Made by a program: the position numbers and the translations under genes
Assembly: GCF_004745945.1 (NCBI RefSeq)
Contig: NZ_SRLE01000005.1
Coordinates: forward strand, 310,001-374,000
Direction: 5' to 3'
Origin: Mangrovimicrobium sediminis
GTDB taxonomy: Bacteria; Pseudomonadota; Gammaproteobacteria; Pseudomonadales; Halieaceae
DNA: 64,000 nucleotides
Shown: positions 54,260 through 63,595 of the stretch, piece by piece
Numbering within the stretch: position 1 is the first letter of the stretch
Layout: each line of letters begins with the position of its first letter
Notes under the pieces: model-generated
Told to the model about the DNA's origin: nothing
What the model saw: the letters and a program-made list of their open reading frames with translations, nothing else
Databases searched by the model: none

Positions 54260-54996
54260 ACATCCTCATCACCGGCGCCAGTGTCGGTCTCGGTCGCGGC
54301 ATGGCGCGCGAGTTCGCCGCCGCCGGCCACTCCCTGGCCCTGTGCGCGCGGCGCGTCGATGCCCTGCAGGCGCTGCGCGATGAACTGCTGGCGGCGGCCC
54401 CCGGCATCCGGGTCAGCGTGCGCGCCCTGGACGTCAACTGCCACGAGGATGTGTTCAGCGTATTCCGCGACTTCGCCGCGGAGTTCGGCACCCTGGACCG
54501 CATCGTGGTCAACGCGGGGGTGGGCAAGGGCCAGCCCCTGGGTACCGGGTATTTTCACGCCAACCTGGCCACCGCGCAGACCAACTTCGTCGCCGCCCTG
54601 GCCCAGTGCGAGGCCGCCATGGAGCTGTTCCGCGCCCAGGGCAGCGGACACCTGGTGACCATCAGCTCGATGAGCGCACTGCGCGGCATGCCGCGCAACA
54701 TGACCGCCTACGGCGCCACCAAGGCCGGGCTGGCGTCGCTGTCGGAGGGCCTGCGCCTGGAGTTGCTGGGGACGCCGATTCGCGTCACTACCGTGTACCC
54801 GGGTTACATCCGCACCGAGATCAACGACTTTGCCGGCAAGCTGCCCTTCGAGGTGGACGAGGCCACCGGCAGCCGCGCCATCGTGCGCGCTATCGAGAGC
54901 GGTCGCGACGAGGTCTACGTGCCGGCCTGGCCCTGGCGCTGGATCGGTATGCTCATGCGCGTCGCGCCGCTGTGGCTATTGCGGCGCATGATCTAG
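54256..54996 (+). CDS. Short-chain dehydrogenase/reductase
   Basis: A 246-residue SDR with the cofactor motif TGASVGLG, NAG (VVNAGVGKG) and catalytic S-Y-K (ISSMSAL, YGATKAG). A hydrophobic C-terminal helix (WIGMLMRVAPLWLL) may associate it with the membrane. It starts at GTG 54256 overlapping the upstream reductase stop, so the two are coupled. The substrate is not evident. Confidence 0.9.
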   Translation: MNILITGASVGLGRGMAREFAAAGHSLALCARRVDALQALRDELLAAAPGIRVSVRALDVNCHEDVFSVFRDFAAEFGTLDRIVVNAGVGKGQPLGTGYFHANLATAQTNFVAALAQCEAAMELFRAQGSGHLVTISSMSALRGMPRNMTAYGATKAGLASLSEGLRLELLGTPIRVTTVYPGYIRTEINDFAGKLPFEVDEATGSRAIVRAIESGRDEVYVPAWPWRWIGMLMRVAPLWLLRRMI

Positions 54997-55013
54997 TGCG
55001 GCGCATGATCTAA
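54980..55013. repeat. 17-bp tandem duplication over a stop codon
   Basis: The 17-bp unit starting TGCGGCGCATGATCTA occurs at 54980-54996 and again at 54997-55013, differing only at the last base. The first copy holds the SDR stop codon and the second the stop codon of the convergent membrane-protein gene, a likely recent slippage event. Confidence 0.85.
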
Positions 55014-56161
55014 ACCCGCGGGTCACCGAGCAACCGGCGCATACCGACGCGGTATACCGTCAGCAGCGCGTACAGGAACAGCAGCGGTATCACGATACTC
55101 TTCAGCAGCAGCGCCACCAGCAGGTCGATGGTGGAGGCGGCGAACTCGCTCATGTGCGCTTCCAGCGCGTCCACCCGCGCGCTGAATTGCGCCGGTGACA
55201 GCAGGTTGGCGGTGCGCCAGGCCAGGCCGCAGTCCTCGCCGCGCAGCTGCAGTTGCAGGCATTGCAGTCGCTCGCGCTGTTGCGCGAGCCGCTCCTCGCT
55301 GCGCCCGATCTCGCTGTCCAGCGCCGCGACCAGCGTCGACTGGGTTTCCACCGCTGCGCGCGCTTCGGCGACTTCGGGGCGGTCCTCGCCCAGCGGGTTC
55401 CAGCGCTCCAGGGCGGGCAGTCCGGCGCGCGCCGTGTCCAGCTGCGCTTGTAGCTCCGCCAGTTCGGCGCGGTCGCGTTGCAGCCTGTCGCGTTGTGCCT
55501 GCAACTGCGATTCCAGGGCGGAGATCTCCTGTTCGGCCACCTCCACGCCCTGCGCCGTGGGCGTCGCGGTCGCGCTGCTCAGCTGCTGAAGTTCGCCCTG
55601 CATGTTCTCCAGGGTGGCGCGATTCGCCGCCTCCCGCTCGCGCAGGAAGTATTCATCGACGTAGCCGCTGGCCATGGCCGCCAGCGCCAGGGCGAAGCGC
55701 AGGCAGGCGGCGAGCAGGAACAGCTGCAGGCACAGGCGGAAGCCGCGCTGGGCCCGCCACAGGCTGCAGCAACCCAGGGCAAAGGCGAGAGCGCTGAGCA
55801 GTATGTTGAACACGCGGTCGGCGACAATCACCAGCAGCAGTTTCTGCAGCGCCAGTGAGGCCAGCGCCACCAGCAGCACCGCAGAGAAACGCTCGATCAG
55901 GTCGTTGATCGGGTCCAGCACCTCGCCCAGGGAAAAGCTGAACAGCCAGGGGGTGAACTCGGTGCCCTGCAACACGGAGACCAGCGCGTTGATGCCGCGG
56001 GCGGTGGCATAGATCACGCCGCCGCGGGTGAGGGCATCGTCCAGGTAGGCGCCGGAGAAGCGGTCCACGCCCCCCGACCACGCCAGCGCCACCAGGGCCA
56101 GTGCCGCGATGAGCAACAGCGCCTGGCGCGGGCCGATGGCGGAGAAGTCAGGTTTGCGCAT
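55010..56161 (-). CDS. Coiled-coil membrane protein
   Basis: A 383-residue protein. N-terminal hydrophobic segments (ALLLIAALALVALAW and a cluster near residues ~85-165) precede a long heptad-rich coiled coil (~170-300, with LESQLQAQRDRLQRDRAELA) and a further C-terminal membrane helix (LLVALLLKSIVIPLLFLYALL). No catalytic domain is recognised. It lies 12 bp after the M1 aminopeptidase gene on the minus strand, so the two may be co-transcribed. Confidence 0.7.
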   Translation of the reverse strand: MRKPDFSAIGPRQALLLIAALALVALAWSGGVDRFSGAYLDDALTRGGVIYATARGINALVSVLQGTEFTPWLFSFSLGEVLDPINDLIERFSAVLLVALASLALQKLLLVIVADRVFNILLSALAFALGCCSLWRAQRGFRLCLQLFLLAACLRFALALAAMASGYVDEYFLREREAANRATLENMQGELQQLSSATATPTAQGVEVAEQEISALESQLQAQRDRLQRDRAELAELQAQLDTARAGLPALERWNPLGEDRPEVAEARAAVETQSTLVAALDSEIGRSEERLAQQRERLQCLQLQLRGEDCGLAWRTANLLSPAQFSARVDALEAHMSEFAASTIDLLVALLLKSIVIPLLFLYALLTVYRVGMRRLLGDPRV

Positions 56162-56173
56162 GGTCGTTCCGGC

Positions 56174-58729
56174 TCAGGGTTGGGGTGTCGCGCGCAGGCG
56201 CTGCGCCCGCCACAGTGGGTCCGCGGACTGCAATATCTTCAGGCGCAGCTGGCGGTTGTAATCGGGGTGTGCCTCGAGGAACGCGGTGACCGTCGCGGCG
56301 GCTGTCGCGCTGTGGTGATTGGCTAGGGTGGCATCCAGCCAGCGCTTGGGGAAGAAGATATCGCCGGTGGCCTGGATCTCGGCGAGCAGGTCCAGGCTGG
56401 CGCGGATGTATTTTTCCGACTCCGCCACCCGCAGCGGGTGGTGCAGGTTGGCCAGCGCATCCAGCACCCAGGACTCGGTGGTGCGCATCTCCTCGCCGGC
56501 GAGGCTGGCGAAAAACGCATCGCGCACCGCCGGGTCCGGCGACAGCGAATCCGCCAGGAACTGCAGGCGGCGCGTTTCGTCGGGATTCTCTGTGTGAGCC
56601 AGTTGTGCGGCGATAATCGCCGCCGACTGTCGCGGCAGCTTGATCGCCAGCCACTGGGCGAGCTTGATGCGATAGCGCTCGGACAGCGGCAGGCCCTCGA
56701 TCTGGCGCTCGCCGGACCACACGTCCTGCAGGCGCAAGAGGGCCTCGGGCGTCTGCGCAATGTCCGCGAAACTGTCGAAGTACAGCTTGCGCAGCCCGGG
56801 TTCGTCCCGCGCCAGCATGCTCTGCCACAGTGTGTGTTCCAGCGCCGCGGCACTGGCTTCGCGCTCATTTTCCGGCAGCAGCGTCCAGTAGATACGGCGC
56901 AGCTGGGACAGCGCGAGGCCGAGCACCAGTTGGTTGTCTTCGCGCGCGATGAGCTCGCCCAGCGCTTTGAAATAACGCGTCGGCGTGGGACCGGCGCCGG
57001 TCAGCAGCTGTTCGTAGAGGTTGACCAGCAGGGAGCCGCGCGCCAGTGGCTCCAGCGATGCCCAGTGGCGCAGGCTGTCCGCGCTGGCGGGAAACAGCCC
57101 GTAGCCGCGGCCGTCGGCGTTGAACAGCAGCTCGCCCGGCGCCGCGGGCAGCGGCGGCTGCAGGGCGGTGCGCGGACCGTCCACGGTCAGCGCCTGCGTC
57201 GTGAAGCTGCCATCGCCCATCGACAACAGGGTGAAGGATTGCGGCCAGCTGCGCCCGCGGCCGTCGGGATCGACCTGCAGTAGCTGTGCGCCGCGCGCGT
57301 CGCGCTCGAGCTGGAACTGCGGTCGCCCCGCGCTGTTCACCCAGACCTCGCTCCAGGCGGCCAGGTCGCGTTCGCTGCGCCGGTCGAGAATGGCGATAAG
57401 CGCTGGCCAGGTCGCATTGCCGAAGGCGTACTCGCGCAGGTACTCGCGCAGCCCGTCGCGCAGTGCCTCGGCGCCGAGGATGTCTTCCAGCTGGCGCATC
57501 ATGATCGGCGCCTTGTCGTAGATGATGTCGCCGTACAACTGCCCGGCCTGGTTCAGGTTGGGCAGCGGCTGGCGGATCGGGTTGGCGCCGGCGGTGCGGT
57601 CCACCGAGTAGGCGCCGGGGTAGTGGCGAACCAGGAAGTTCAGCGCATGGTCGATGTCCGGGAAGCCCGGGTTGACGATCTTCGCGGCCATGAAATTCGC
57701 GAACACTTCCTTGGTCCAGACGTCGTCGAACCAGCGCATGGTGACCAGGTCGCCGAACCACATATGGGCGGTCTCGTGGGCGATCAGCGAGGCGCGGCCG
57801 AGCAGTTCTTCATCCGAGGGCGCCTCGTCCAGTAGCAGGCTGTCGGCGCGGTACAGGATGTTGCCCACGTGCTCCATGCCGCCGTACTGGAAGGCGGGCA
57901 CCAGGGCCAGGCCGAACTGGGCGAAGGGGTAGTCGATGGCGGTGTAGTCCTCCAGCCAGGCCAGCGCCGCGCCGTGCAGTTCGAAGATGGCGTCGAGGTT
58001 ACGCGCCAGGCGCGCGGCGTCCGGCTCGCGGTGCAGGAGCACGATCTCGCGCCCGTCCACCTCGCGCGTCACGCGCTCGAAGCGCCCGGCGACGAAGGCG
58101 AACAGGTAGGAGCTGAGCGGCGCCGTGCGCGCGAACTGCATCTGCCTGCGCTTCCCGTCGCGGCGCTCGCTGGCCAGCGGGGCGTTGGCCAGGGCGGTCC
58201 ACTGCGCGGGCAGTTCGAGGGAGAGTTCCCAGGTGGCCTTGATGTCCGGCTGGTCGAACAGCGGGAAGGCGGTGCGCGCGCGGTCCGGTACGAACAGGGT
58301 GTAGAGGTAGTCCGGGTTGCGGTTGAGCGAGCTGTCGCCGGCCTCGAAGCGAATGTCGATGCGGTTGGCGCCGCGCTCCAGTTCCGCGGCGGGAATTACC
58401 AGGTGTTCGGCGTCGAAACGGTAGTTGGAGGGAGCGTCGTTCACCATCACCGCTAACAGCTTGTCCGCTTTCTCGCGGAAATCCAGCTGCAGCGGCTCGC
58501 GCACCTCGGCCAGCTCGAACTCGATGCGCATGTCGCCAGTGATCGCCGTGCCGGCATCCGCGGGTACGCGCAGTGCAATGCGATAGGCCACGGCGGAGAG
58601 TACCTCGGCGCGGGCCTGGGCGAGGGACTGCGCGACGCCGGGTTCTACCACCGGGTCGGGGCGCTCGCAGGCGCCGAGGCCGAGGGCCAGCAGCGCAGTG
58701 GCGCAAAGGCGTGTGAAGCGTTCATACAT
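56174..58729 (-). CDS. M1-family aminopeptidase lipoprotein
   Basis: An 851-residue metallopeptidase. The leader MYERFTRLCATALLALGLGA ends at lipobox C21, so it is probably lipid-anchored in the envelope. The zinc site is H318, H322 (HETAH) and E341. The substrate-recognition GxMEN loop reads GGMEH (283-287), a variation at the last position. The long C-terminal helical part is the ERAP/APN-like domain. The start is ATG 58729. It would trim peptides at the periplasmic side. Confidence 0.9.
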   Translation of the reverse strand: MYERFTRLCATALLALGLGACERPDPVVEPGVAQSLAQARAEVLSAVAYRIALRVPADAGTAITGDMRIEFELAEVREPLQLDFREKADKLLAVMVNDAPSNYRFDAEHLVIPAAELERGANRIDIRFEAGDSSLNRNPDYLYTLFVPDRARTAFPLFDQPDIKATWELSLELPAQWTALANAPLASERRDGKRRQMQFARTAPLSSYLFAFVAGRFERVTREVDGREIVLLHREPDAARLARNLDAIFELHGAALAWLEDYTAIDYPFAQFGLALVPAFQYGGMEHVGNILYRADSLLLDEAPSDEELLGRASLIAHETAHMWFGDLVTMRWFDDVWTKEVFANFMAAKIVNPGFPDIDHALNFLVRHYPGAYSVDRTAGANPIRQPLPNLNQAGQLYGDIIYDKAPIMMRQLEDILGAEALRDGLREYLREYAFGNATWPALIAILDRRSERDLAAWSEVWVNSAGRPQFQLERDARGAQLLQVDPDGRGRSWPQSFTLLSMGDGSFTTQALTVDGPRTALQPPLPAAPGELLFNADGRGYGLFPASADSLRHWASLEPLARGSLLVNLYEQLLTGAGPTPTRYFKALGELIAREDNQLVLGLALSQLRRIYWTLLPENEREASAAALEHTLWQSMLARDEPGLRKLYFDSFADIAQTPEALLRLQDVWSGERQIEGLPLSERYRIKLAQWLAIKLPRQSAAIIAAQLAHTENPDETRRLQFLADSLSPDPAVRDAFFASLAGEEMRTTESWVLDALANLHHPLRVAESEKYIRASLDLLAEIQATGDIFFPKRWLDATLANHHSATAAATVTAFLEAHPDYNRQLRLKILQSADPLWRAQRLRATPQP

Positions 58730-58823
58730 AGGTGGTATCCGGCCGGCGCGGCGCTGTGCCGCCCAAAAACCGGACCAGCTTAGCAAAATTGGTATTATTT
58801 CTGGTAATCGGGTGCCTGCTCCT

Positions 58824-58829
58824 TATACT
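58824..58829 (+). promoter_or_regulatory. Possible -10 element for the outer-membrane barrel gene
   Basis: TATACT at 58824-58829 is a near-consensus -10 box about 50 bp before the GTG start; a matching -35 is weak (CTGGTA). The region is AT-richer than its flanks. Confidence 0.35.
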
Positions 58830-58879
58830 GAATCGTCATCGGTGATTTTTACCGGGACCCAGGGGAGAGGGGCTGAACA

Positions 58880-59845
58880 GTGACGTTCGGGGCGCATAAT
58901 CTGGCCTGCAAGCTCATTCCGTTGGCGTGTGCCTTCAGCGGCGCCGCGGCGGCGACCCCCGAGTGGACGGAATTCGCCATCTCCGCCGACTCCACCCTGT
59001 TTGCCACCCACGTCGTTCCCGACCGGCAGCAGCGCATTCGCGAGGCGCGCGTGGCCTCGGCGCTGAACCTCGCGCTGGACAGCGGCCTGTTCCAGCTGGA
59101 TACCGCCTACACCCTGCAAAGCCGCGTCGACCGCAACATGGTCGAGGCGCGCAATGGTGTTTCCGAGCAGCTGCGTGCGCGCCTGCACAGCCAGGCGCTG
59201 GACCAGATGCTCGGCGTGCAACTGGGCGTGAACGCCGACGGTCTGCGTGTGGCCGGCGGCGACAGCTACCGCTCGCGGCTGGCGCCGGTGCTCTCCGCGT
59301 CCATCGACGGCCTCGCGCGTATCGATCTCGGCTACGAGTACCGCCTGGAGAAGCCGGCGGAGAATGCGGTGGAGAGCACTTACTCCGGTTACTCCGTGCA
59401 ACTGGAAGGCAGCCTGCCCTGGGCGCGGGACCTGTCCTGGTCGGGCCGCTACAGCAACGCCGACATTTTCGACGATGGCAGCGCGTTCACCCGCAACGTC
59501 GAGAGCTACACGCTGGTATCCACCTATCGCTTCAGCGAATCACTGGAACTGCAGCTCTCGGCCGCGGTGCAGGAAAACCAGAAAGTGCTGGAGGCCGTCA
59601 CCGAGTCCTCGCAGCAGGAGCGCTATGGCACGTCACTGGCCTGGTCGCCCTCGCCGTTGCTCTCGCTCGGGCTGCGCCTGAATGCGCTGGAACAGTCGCT
59701 GGATGACTCGCGCGAGTTGTTCGGCGGCGGTGAACTGACCTTTTCGCCGCAGCCCAGCTGGGAACTGAGCTTCAGCTACGGACTGCAGCCGGCCCAGGAA
59801 GAGGCCGCCTGGATGCTCCGCACCCGCTACGATTTCGGCGGCTGA
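58880..59845 (+). CDS. Putative outer-membrane beta-barrel protein
   Basis: A 321-residue protein with a signal peptide and amphipathic strand repeats ending MLRTRYDFGG. The strand pattern (LGYEYRLEKPAE, LVSTYRFSESLELQLSAAV, WELSFSYGLQP) fits a small outer-membrane barrel with few distinct loops. The start is GTG 58880. No family is recognised with confidence; some exosortase-associated outer-membrane proteins have similar layouts. Its end overlaps the convergent TIGR03790 gene by 19 bp. Confidence 0.65.
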   Translation: MTFGAHNLACKLIPLACAFSGAAAATPEWTEFAISADSTLFATHVVPDRQQRIREARVASALNLALDSGLFQLDTAYTLQSRVDRNMVEARNGVSEQLRARLHSQALDQMLGVQLGVNADGLRVAGGDSYRSRLAPVLSASIDGLARIDLGYEYRLEKPAENAVESTYSGYSVQLEGSLPWARDLSWSGRYSNADIFDDGSAFTRNVESYTLVSTYRFSESLELQLSAAVQENQKVLEAVTESSQQERYGTSLAWSPSPLLSLGLRLNALEQSLDDSRELFGGGELTFSPQPSWELSFSYGLQPAQEEAAWMLRTRYDFGG

Positions 59846-61152
59846 GCCGCCGCTACCGGCTCCAGTTTGTACACCGCCGCGTAGGGCGGCAGCAGCGGAA
59901 AACTCTGTGGCGACCCGGTCACCTCGATCTCCCCACCTACCGGCCTGAACGGTCCGTTTCTTGATGGTGCCGCGAACAGCTGGTAGCGGCCGCGCGCGAG
60001 TTGCGCGCTATGTACGCGCAGCATGTCGCCGCGGTCCTCGATCCGGTAGCCGGTGTAGGGCGCCGCCAGCGGGTCGCCGATGAATACGCCCTGGCCGGGC
60101 ATGGCCACGCTTTTCCAGTAGGCTTCGATGAGCGTGCGGCCGGCCAGGTACTGCTCGATCATGCGCGTGGGATTCGGAAATTTGGAGAGGATGTTGCACG
60201 GCTCCACCACCGTGCCGTAGCTGCCGGTGGCGCCGGCGCGCAACCATTGGGCGGCGCTCATCTGGCGGCTGTCGGTGAGCATGCCGCCGGTGGAGGTGAG
60301 GTGGTCGGCGACCGCCCCCGGCAGGTAGCGGTTGCTGGCGATGCCTTTCACAAAGCGCGCGCCGGTGAAATAGAACAGGATGTTATCGGCGCCCTCTACC
60401 GCCTCGGTGCGCGGTGTGTGTATGTCCAGGCGTTCGCCGAAACGGTGCACCGCCTCGCTGAAGTACACCCGGCGCACGTTGCGCGAGCGGTCCGGTGTCT
60501 CCACCAGGTAGGCAGCGGGCGGCGCCGTGCTGTAGGCCGCGAACCGGCCGCGAGCCGCACTGCCGCGCTCGATCAGCGCGCGCGCCTCGTCGACACTCTG
60601 GGCGCCCAGCAGCATGGTCGGGCGCATGTCGAAATCCTCCGCGGGGGTGAGGCTGGCGCCGAGGGCATAACGACTGAGCGCGGTGTTCTCGCAGCCGCTG
60701 GCGCAGTAGCGGCGGTTGAAGCCGAAGGCGAAGGCGGAACTGATGGACATGCAGCCGACCTTGTAGGGTTCGGCCCAGGCCAGCAGGTAGGCTTCGGTCT
60801 GCGGCGGGATCTTCGACTCCACCACGCGCTTGAGCACCGCGAACTCCCCGGCGCTCATTGCCGGACGGTCGGGTTCGAACTCGATATACACCATGTTTTC
60901 CGCGGGAATGCTGTGGGCCAGCCGGTAGTACTCGGCCATCTCCCGGCTCAGCGGGTCGCGGTCGTTGACCACCACGACGAGGTTGTGCGCGCCGATTCCC
61001 TGCTGCGGCAGCAGGATCTCGGGCAGGGTGTCCGCGGCGAAAGTCGCCGTGCAGGCCAGTGCCAGCAGGGCCAGGAAAACGCCCCGCAGTAGCGCGTCCA
61101 AACTCACGCCAGCGGCTCCGCCTGCAATGCCCCGGCCAGGGCCGGGACTCAC
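59827..61152 (-). CDS. TIGR03790-family secreted protein
   Basis: A 441-residue protein. The hydrophobic N-terminus (LLRGVFLALLALACTATFAA) is a signal peptide, and the mature sequence (NLVVVVNDRDPLSREMAEYYRLAHSIPAENMVYIE) matches the family of uncharacterised TIGR03790 proteins. Two cysteine pairs (CMSISS, YCASGC) are present. It starts at GTG 61152, overlapping the stop of the PRPP-synthetase-like gene; an internal GTG at 61107 would also preserve the signal peptide. No activity is known; its coupling to nucleotide genes is puzzling for a secreted protein. Confidence 0.78.
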   Translation of the reverse strand: MSPGPGRGIAGGAAGVSLDALLRGVFLALLALACTATFAADTLPEILLPQQGIGAHNLVVVVNDRDPLSREMAEYYRLAHSIPAENMVYIEFEPDRPAMSAGEFAVLKRVVESKIPPQTEAYLLAWAEPYKVGCMSISSAFAFGFNRRYCASGCENTALSRYALGASLTPAEDFDMRPTMLLGAQSVDEARALIERGSAARGRFAAYSTAPPAAYLVETPDRSRNVRRVYFSEAVHRFGERLDIHTPRTEAVEGADNILFYFTGARFVKGIASNRYLPGAVADHLTSTGGMLTDSRQMSAAQWLRAGATGSYGTVVEPCNILSKFPNPTRMIEQYLAGRTLIEAYWKSVAMPGQGVFIGDPLAAPYTGYRIEDRGDMLRVHSAQLARGRYQLFAAPSRNGPFRPVGGEIEVTGSPQSFPLLPPYAAVYKLEPVAAAQPPKS

Positions 61153-62030
61153 TTGGGCGGCTCCGCTCGCAAAGCCTCGGCCAGGGCAGGCGCTAGGCCG
61201 AAAGCATTACTTGGGTGGGTGACGCTATCGGAGCTCCAGATATCCCCGATACCCGCCGCGCGCAGCTGCTGCAGCGCGTCGCCGACGAACAGGGCATGGG
61301 TGACCAGCACGTCGACGCGCGCCGCGCCGGCGGCGAACAATGCGCGTGCCGCCTGCGCCAGCGTGTGCCCGGTGCTGGCGATGTCGTCCACCAGCACCAC
61401 CTCGCGGCCGCTGTAGTCCGCCGCCGGCAGCGCGATGCTGACCTCGCGGTCGCCGCTGCGGGTCTTGCCGGCCACCAGCCAGTCCAGGCCGGCCGCTGCC
61501 GCTACCGCCGCTACCCATTGCCCTGACTCCTCGTCCGGACCCAGCAGCAGCGGGCGCGTCTCGCGCGCGGCGAGGAACTGGCCCATCAGCGGCGCCGCGC
61601 TCAACGCCAGGGCGGTGTGCGCCGGCACAGCTTCCTGCAGTCGGCTTACCCGGTGCAGGTGCGGGTCGACGGTAATCACCGCGTCGAACAGGCCGGCGAG
61701 GAAGCCGCCCACATGACGCTGGCTGACTGCCTCGCCGGGCTGGAAGGCGATATCCTGGCGCATGTAGCACAGGTAGGGTGCGACCAGGCTAAGGTGCCGG
61801 GCGCCGAGTTCGCGTGCGGTGCCCGCCGCCAGCAGCAGCTCCACCAGTTTGGTGTTGGGCTGGTCCAGGCTGCGCATGAGCACTACCCGGGACGGCAGCT
61901 CAGGCGGCAGGCGCAGGCGGCTCTCGCCGTCGGGAAAGGCGTGTACCTCGATGGCCTGCACATCGACCGCCAGGGCCTGGGCGAGGGCGGAGGCCTGGGG
62001 CAGGGAGTCGGGAAAGGCCAGGACCAGCAT
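61149..62030 (-). CDS. Ribose-phosphate pyrophosphokinase-like enzyme
   Basis: A 293-residue PRPP-synthetase-like protein. The PRPP loop is VVLVDDIASTGHTL, and the N-terminal half has PYLCYMRQDIAFQPGE and a VDPHLHRV motif as in archaeal-type PRPP synthetases. It may make PRPP from ribose 5-phosphate and ATP, or act in ribose-1,5-bisphosphate metabolism with its partner. It overlaps the phosphorylase stop (ATGA), so the two are translationally coupled. Confidence 0.85.
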   Translation of the reverse strand: MLVLAFPDSLPQASALAQALAVDVQAIEVHAFPDGESRLRLPPELPSRVVLMRSLDQPNTKLVELLLAAGTARELGARHLSLVAPYLCYMRQDIAFQPGEAVSQRHVGGFLAGLFDAVITVDPHLHRVSRLQEAVPAHTALALSAAPLMGQFLAARETRPLLLGPDEESGQWVAAVAAAAGLDWLVAGKTRSGDREVSIALPAADYSGREVVLVDDIASTGHTLAQAARALFAAGAARVDVLVTHALFVGDALQQLRAAGIGDIWSSDSVTHPSNAFGLAPALAEALRAEPPK

Positions 62031-63595
62031 CAGAACTCGGCGAACAGTTGGGGCACTTCGTCGGCGCCGCCCAGGCGATAGCCGCTGTCCTGCTCCACCA
62101 GCGCGCAGGCGAAGCGGAAATCCGCGGGGAAGGAGGCGTGCACGCGGTACAGCGGTTCTCCCGCGGTCACCTTGTCGCCCAGCTTCTTCAGCAGGTCGAC
62201 GCCGGCGCCCTTGTCCATGGGTGCGCCGGCCATGCGCGCAATCCGAGCGACCTGGTAGTTGTCGATGGCGATCACGGTGCCGTCGGCGGGGGCCGGGACT
62301 TCGCGCACCAGGGCGCCGGGTTGTGGCGGGTCGGCCTGTGCGCCCTGGGCCTCGATCAGGCGCTGCATCTTGGCCAGGGCGCGGCCGGAATCGAGGATGT
62401 CGCGGGCGATGTCGAAGCCGTCGCCGCCGCGCACATCCGGGTCGAATTCGAGGACCCGTCCGGCCAGGCGCAGGGCCTTCTGGCGCAGGTCGGCGGGGGC
62501 CTCAGGTTCGTTGCGCAGCACCTGCATCACGTCGCGCGCCTCGAGTACCGGGCCGATGCCGCGGCCCACCGGCTGCCGGCCGTCAGTGACCACCACCTGC
62601 ACGAACAGGCCGAGGCAGTCGCCCACGTATTCGAACAGCTTGCGCAGGGCGAGGGCGTCGCGCATGTGGCGCACCTTGGCGCTGGGGCCGACCGGGATGT
62701 CGATGACCAGGTGGGTGGAGCCGGCGGAGATTTTCTTGGACAGGATGGAGGCCACCATCTGCCCGGGGTAGTCCAGGCCCAGCGGGCGCTCCACGGAGAT
62801 CAGGATATCGTCCACCGGTGCCAGGTTGGCGGTGCCACCCCAGATCAGGGCGCCGTTCTCGGCATCGACGATCTCGCGCAGCCGCGCCGGCGGCATCTCC
62901 ACCTGCGCCAGCACCTCCATGGTGTCGGCGGTGCCCGCCGGCGAGGTGATCGCGCGGCTCGAGGTCTTGGGCATGAGCAGGCCGTGGGCGGCGACGATGG
63001 GCACCACCAGCATCGACGTGCGATTGCCGGGGATGCCGCCGACGCAGTGCTTGTCCGCCACCAGTTCGCGCTGCCAGCGCAGGCGCTCGCCCTGGGCGAC
63101 CATGGCGCGGGTCAGGTTCATCACCTCGTCGCGGTCCAGGCCAGTCTGGCCGGAGGCGACCAGGAAGGCGGCGATCTCCATCTTCGCGTAGCGGTGTTCC
63201 GCGATGTCGCGCACGATACCGAGCAGTTCCGTGGCGTTCAGCCGCTCGCCCTCGATCTTGCGCCGCACCGCTTCCATGGAGGCCGGCGGCTCCGCGTGGC
63301 GCACGCCTACCGCGGCTCCCGGTTCGAGACCGAGGCTGTTGAAGGCCTCCTCGGACAGGCCCAGTTGCTCCGGGGCGACCAGGCTCTCGTCGTCGACCAC
63401 GTTGAGCACGGCGATCACCCGGCGCCCGTCCCCGGCCAACACCTCGACCTTGGCCAGCGCCTGGAAACCCTCGGCGCGGTACACCGCGCACTGGCGGTGC
63501 AGGTAGGCGACGTTTTCGCGGTAGGTGTCGATGCCGATTCGGCGCAGGGCGAGCTGGCCCACGGCGGTGGTGTTGTTATCGGGTGTGTCTGTCAC
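62030..63595 (-). CDS. Archaeal-type AMP/thymidine phosphorylase
   Basis: A 521-residue protein of the TIGR02645-type 'thymidine/AMP phosphorylase' family, which resembles archaeal DeoA. The N-terminal extension and core motifs ([60 protein letters not shown]) match that branch. Archaeal enzymes phosphorolyse AMP to ribose-1,5-bisphosphate. It begins at GTG 63595, with a weak ribosome-binding site; upstream is the 15-bp minisatellite. Operon partners are the PRPP-synthetase-like and TIGR03790 genes. No RuBisCO or ribose-1,5-bisphosphate isomerase gene is in the window. Confidence 0.85.
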   Translation of the reverse strand: MTDTPDNNTTAVGQLALRRIGIDTYRENVAYLHRQCAVYRAEGFQALAKVEVLAGDGRRVIAVLNVVDDESLVAPEQLGLSEEAFNSLGLEPGAAVGVRHAEPPASMEAVRRKIEGERLNATELLGIVRDIAEHRYAKMEIAAFLVASGQTGLDRDEVMNLTRAMVAQGERLRWQRELVADKHCVGGIPGNRTSMLVVPIVAAHGLLMPKTSSRAITSPAGTADTMEVLAQVEMPPARLREIVDAENGALIWGGTANLAPVDDILISVERPLGLDYPGQMVASILSKKISAGSTHLVIDIPVGPSAKVRHMRDALALRKLFEYVGDCLGLFVQVVVTDGRQPVGRGIGPVLEARDVMQVLRNEPEAPADLRQKALRLAGRVLEFDPDVRGGDGFDIARDILDSGRALAKMQRLIEAQGAQADPPQPGALVREVPAPADGTVIAIDNYQVARIARMAGAPMDKGAGVDLLKKLGDKVTAGEPLYRVHASFPADFRFACALVEQDSGYRLGGADEVPQLFAEF

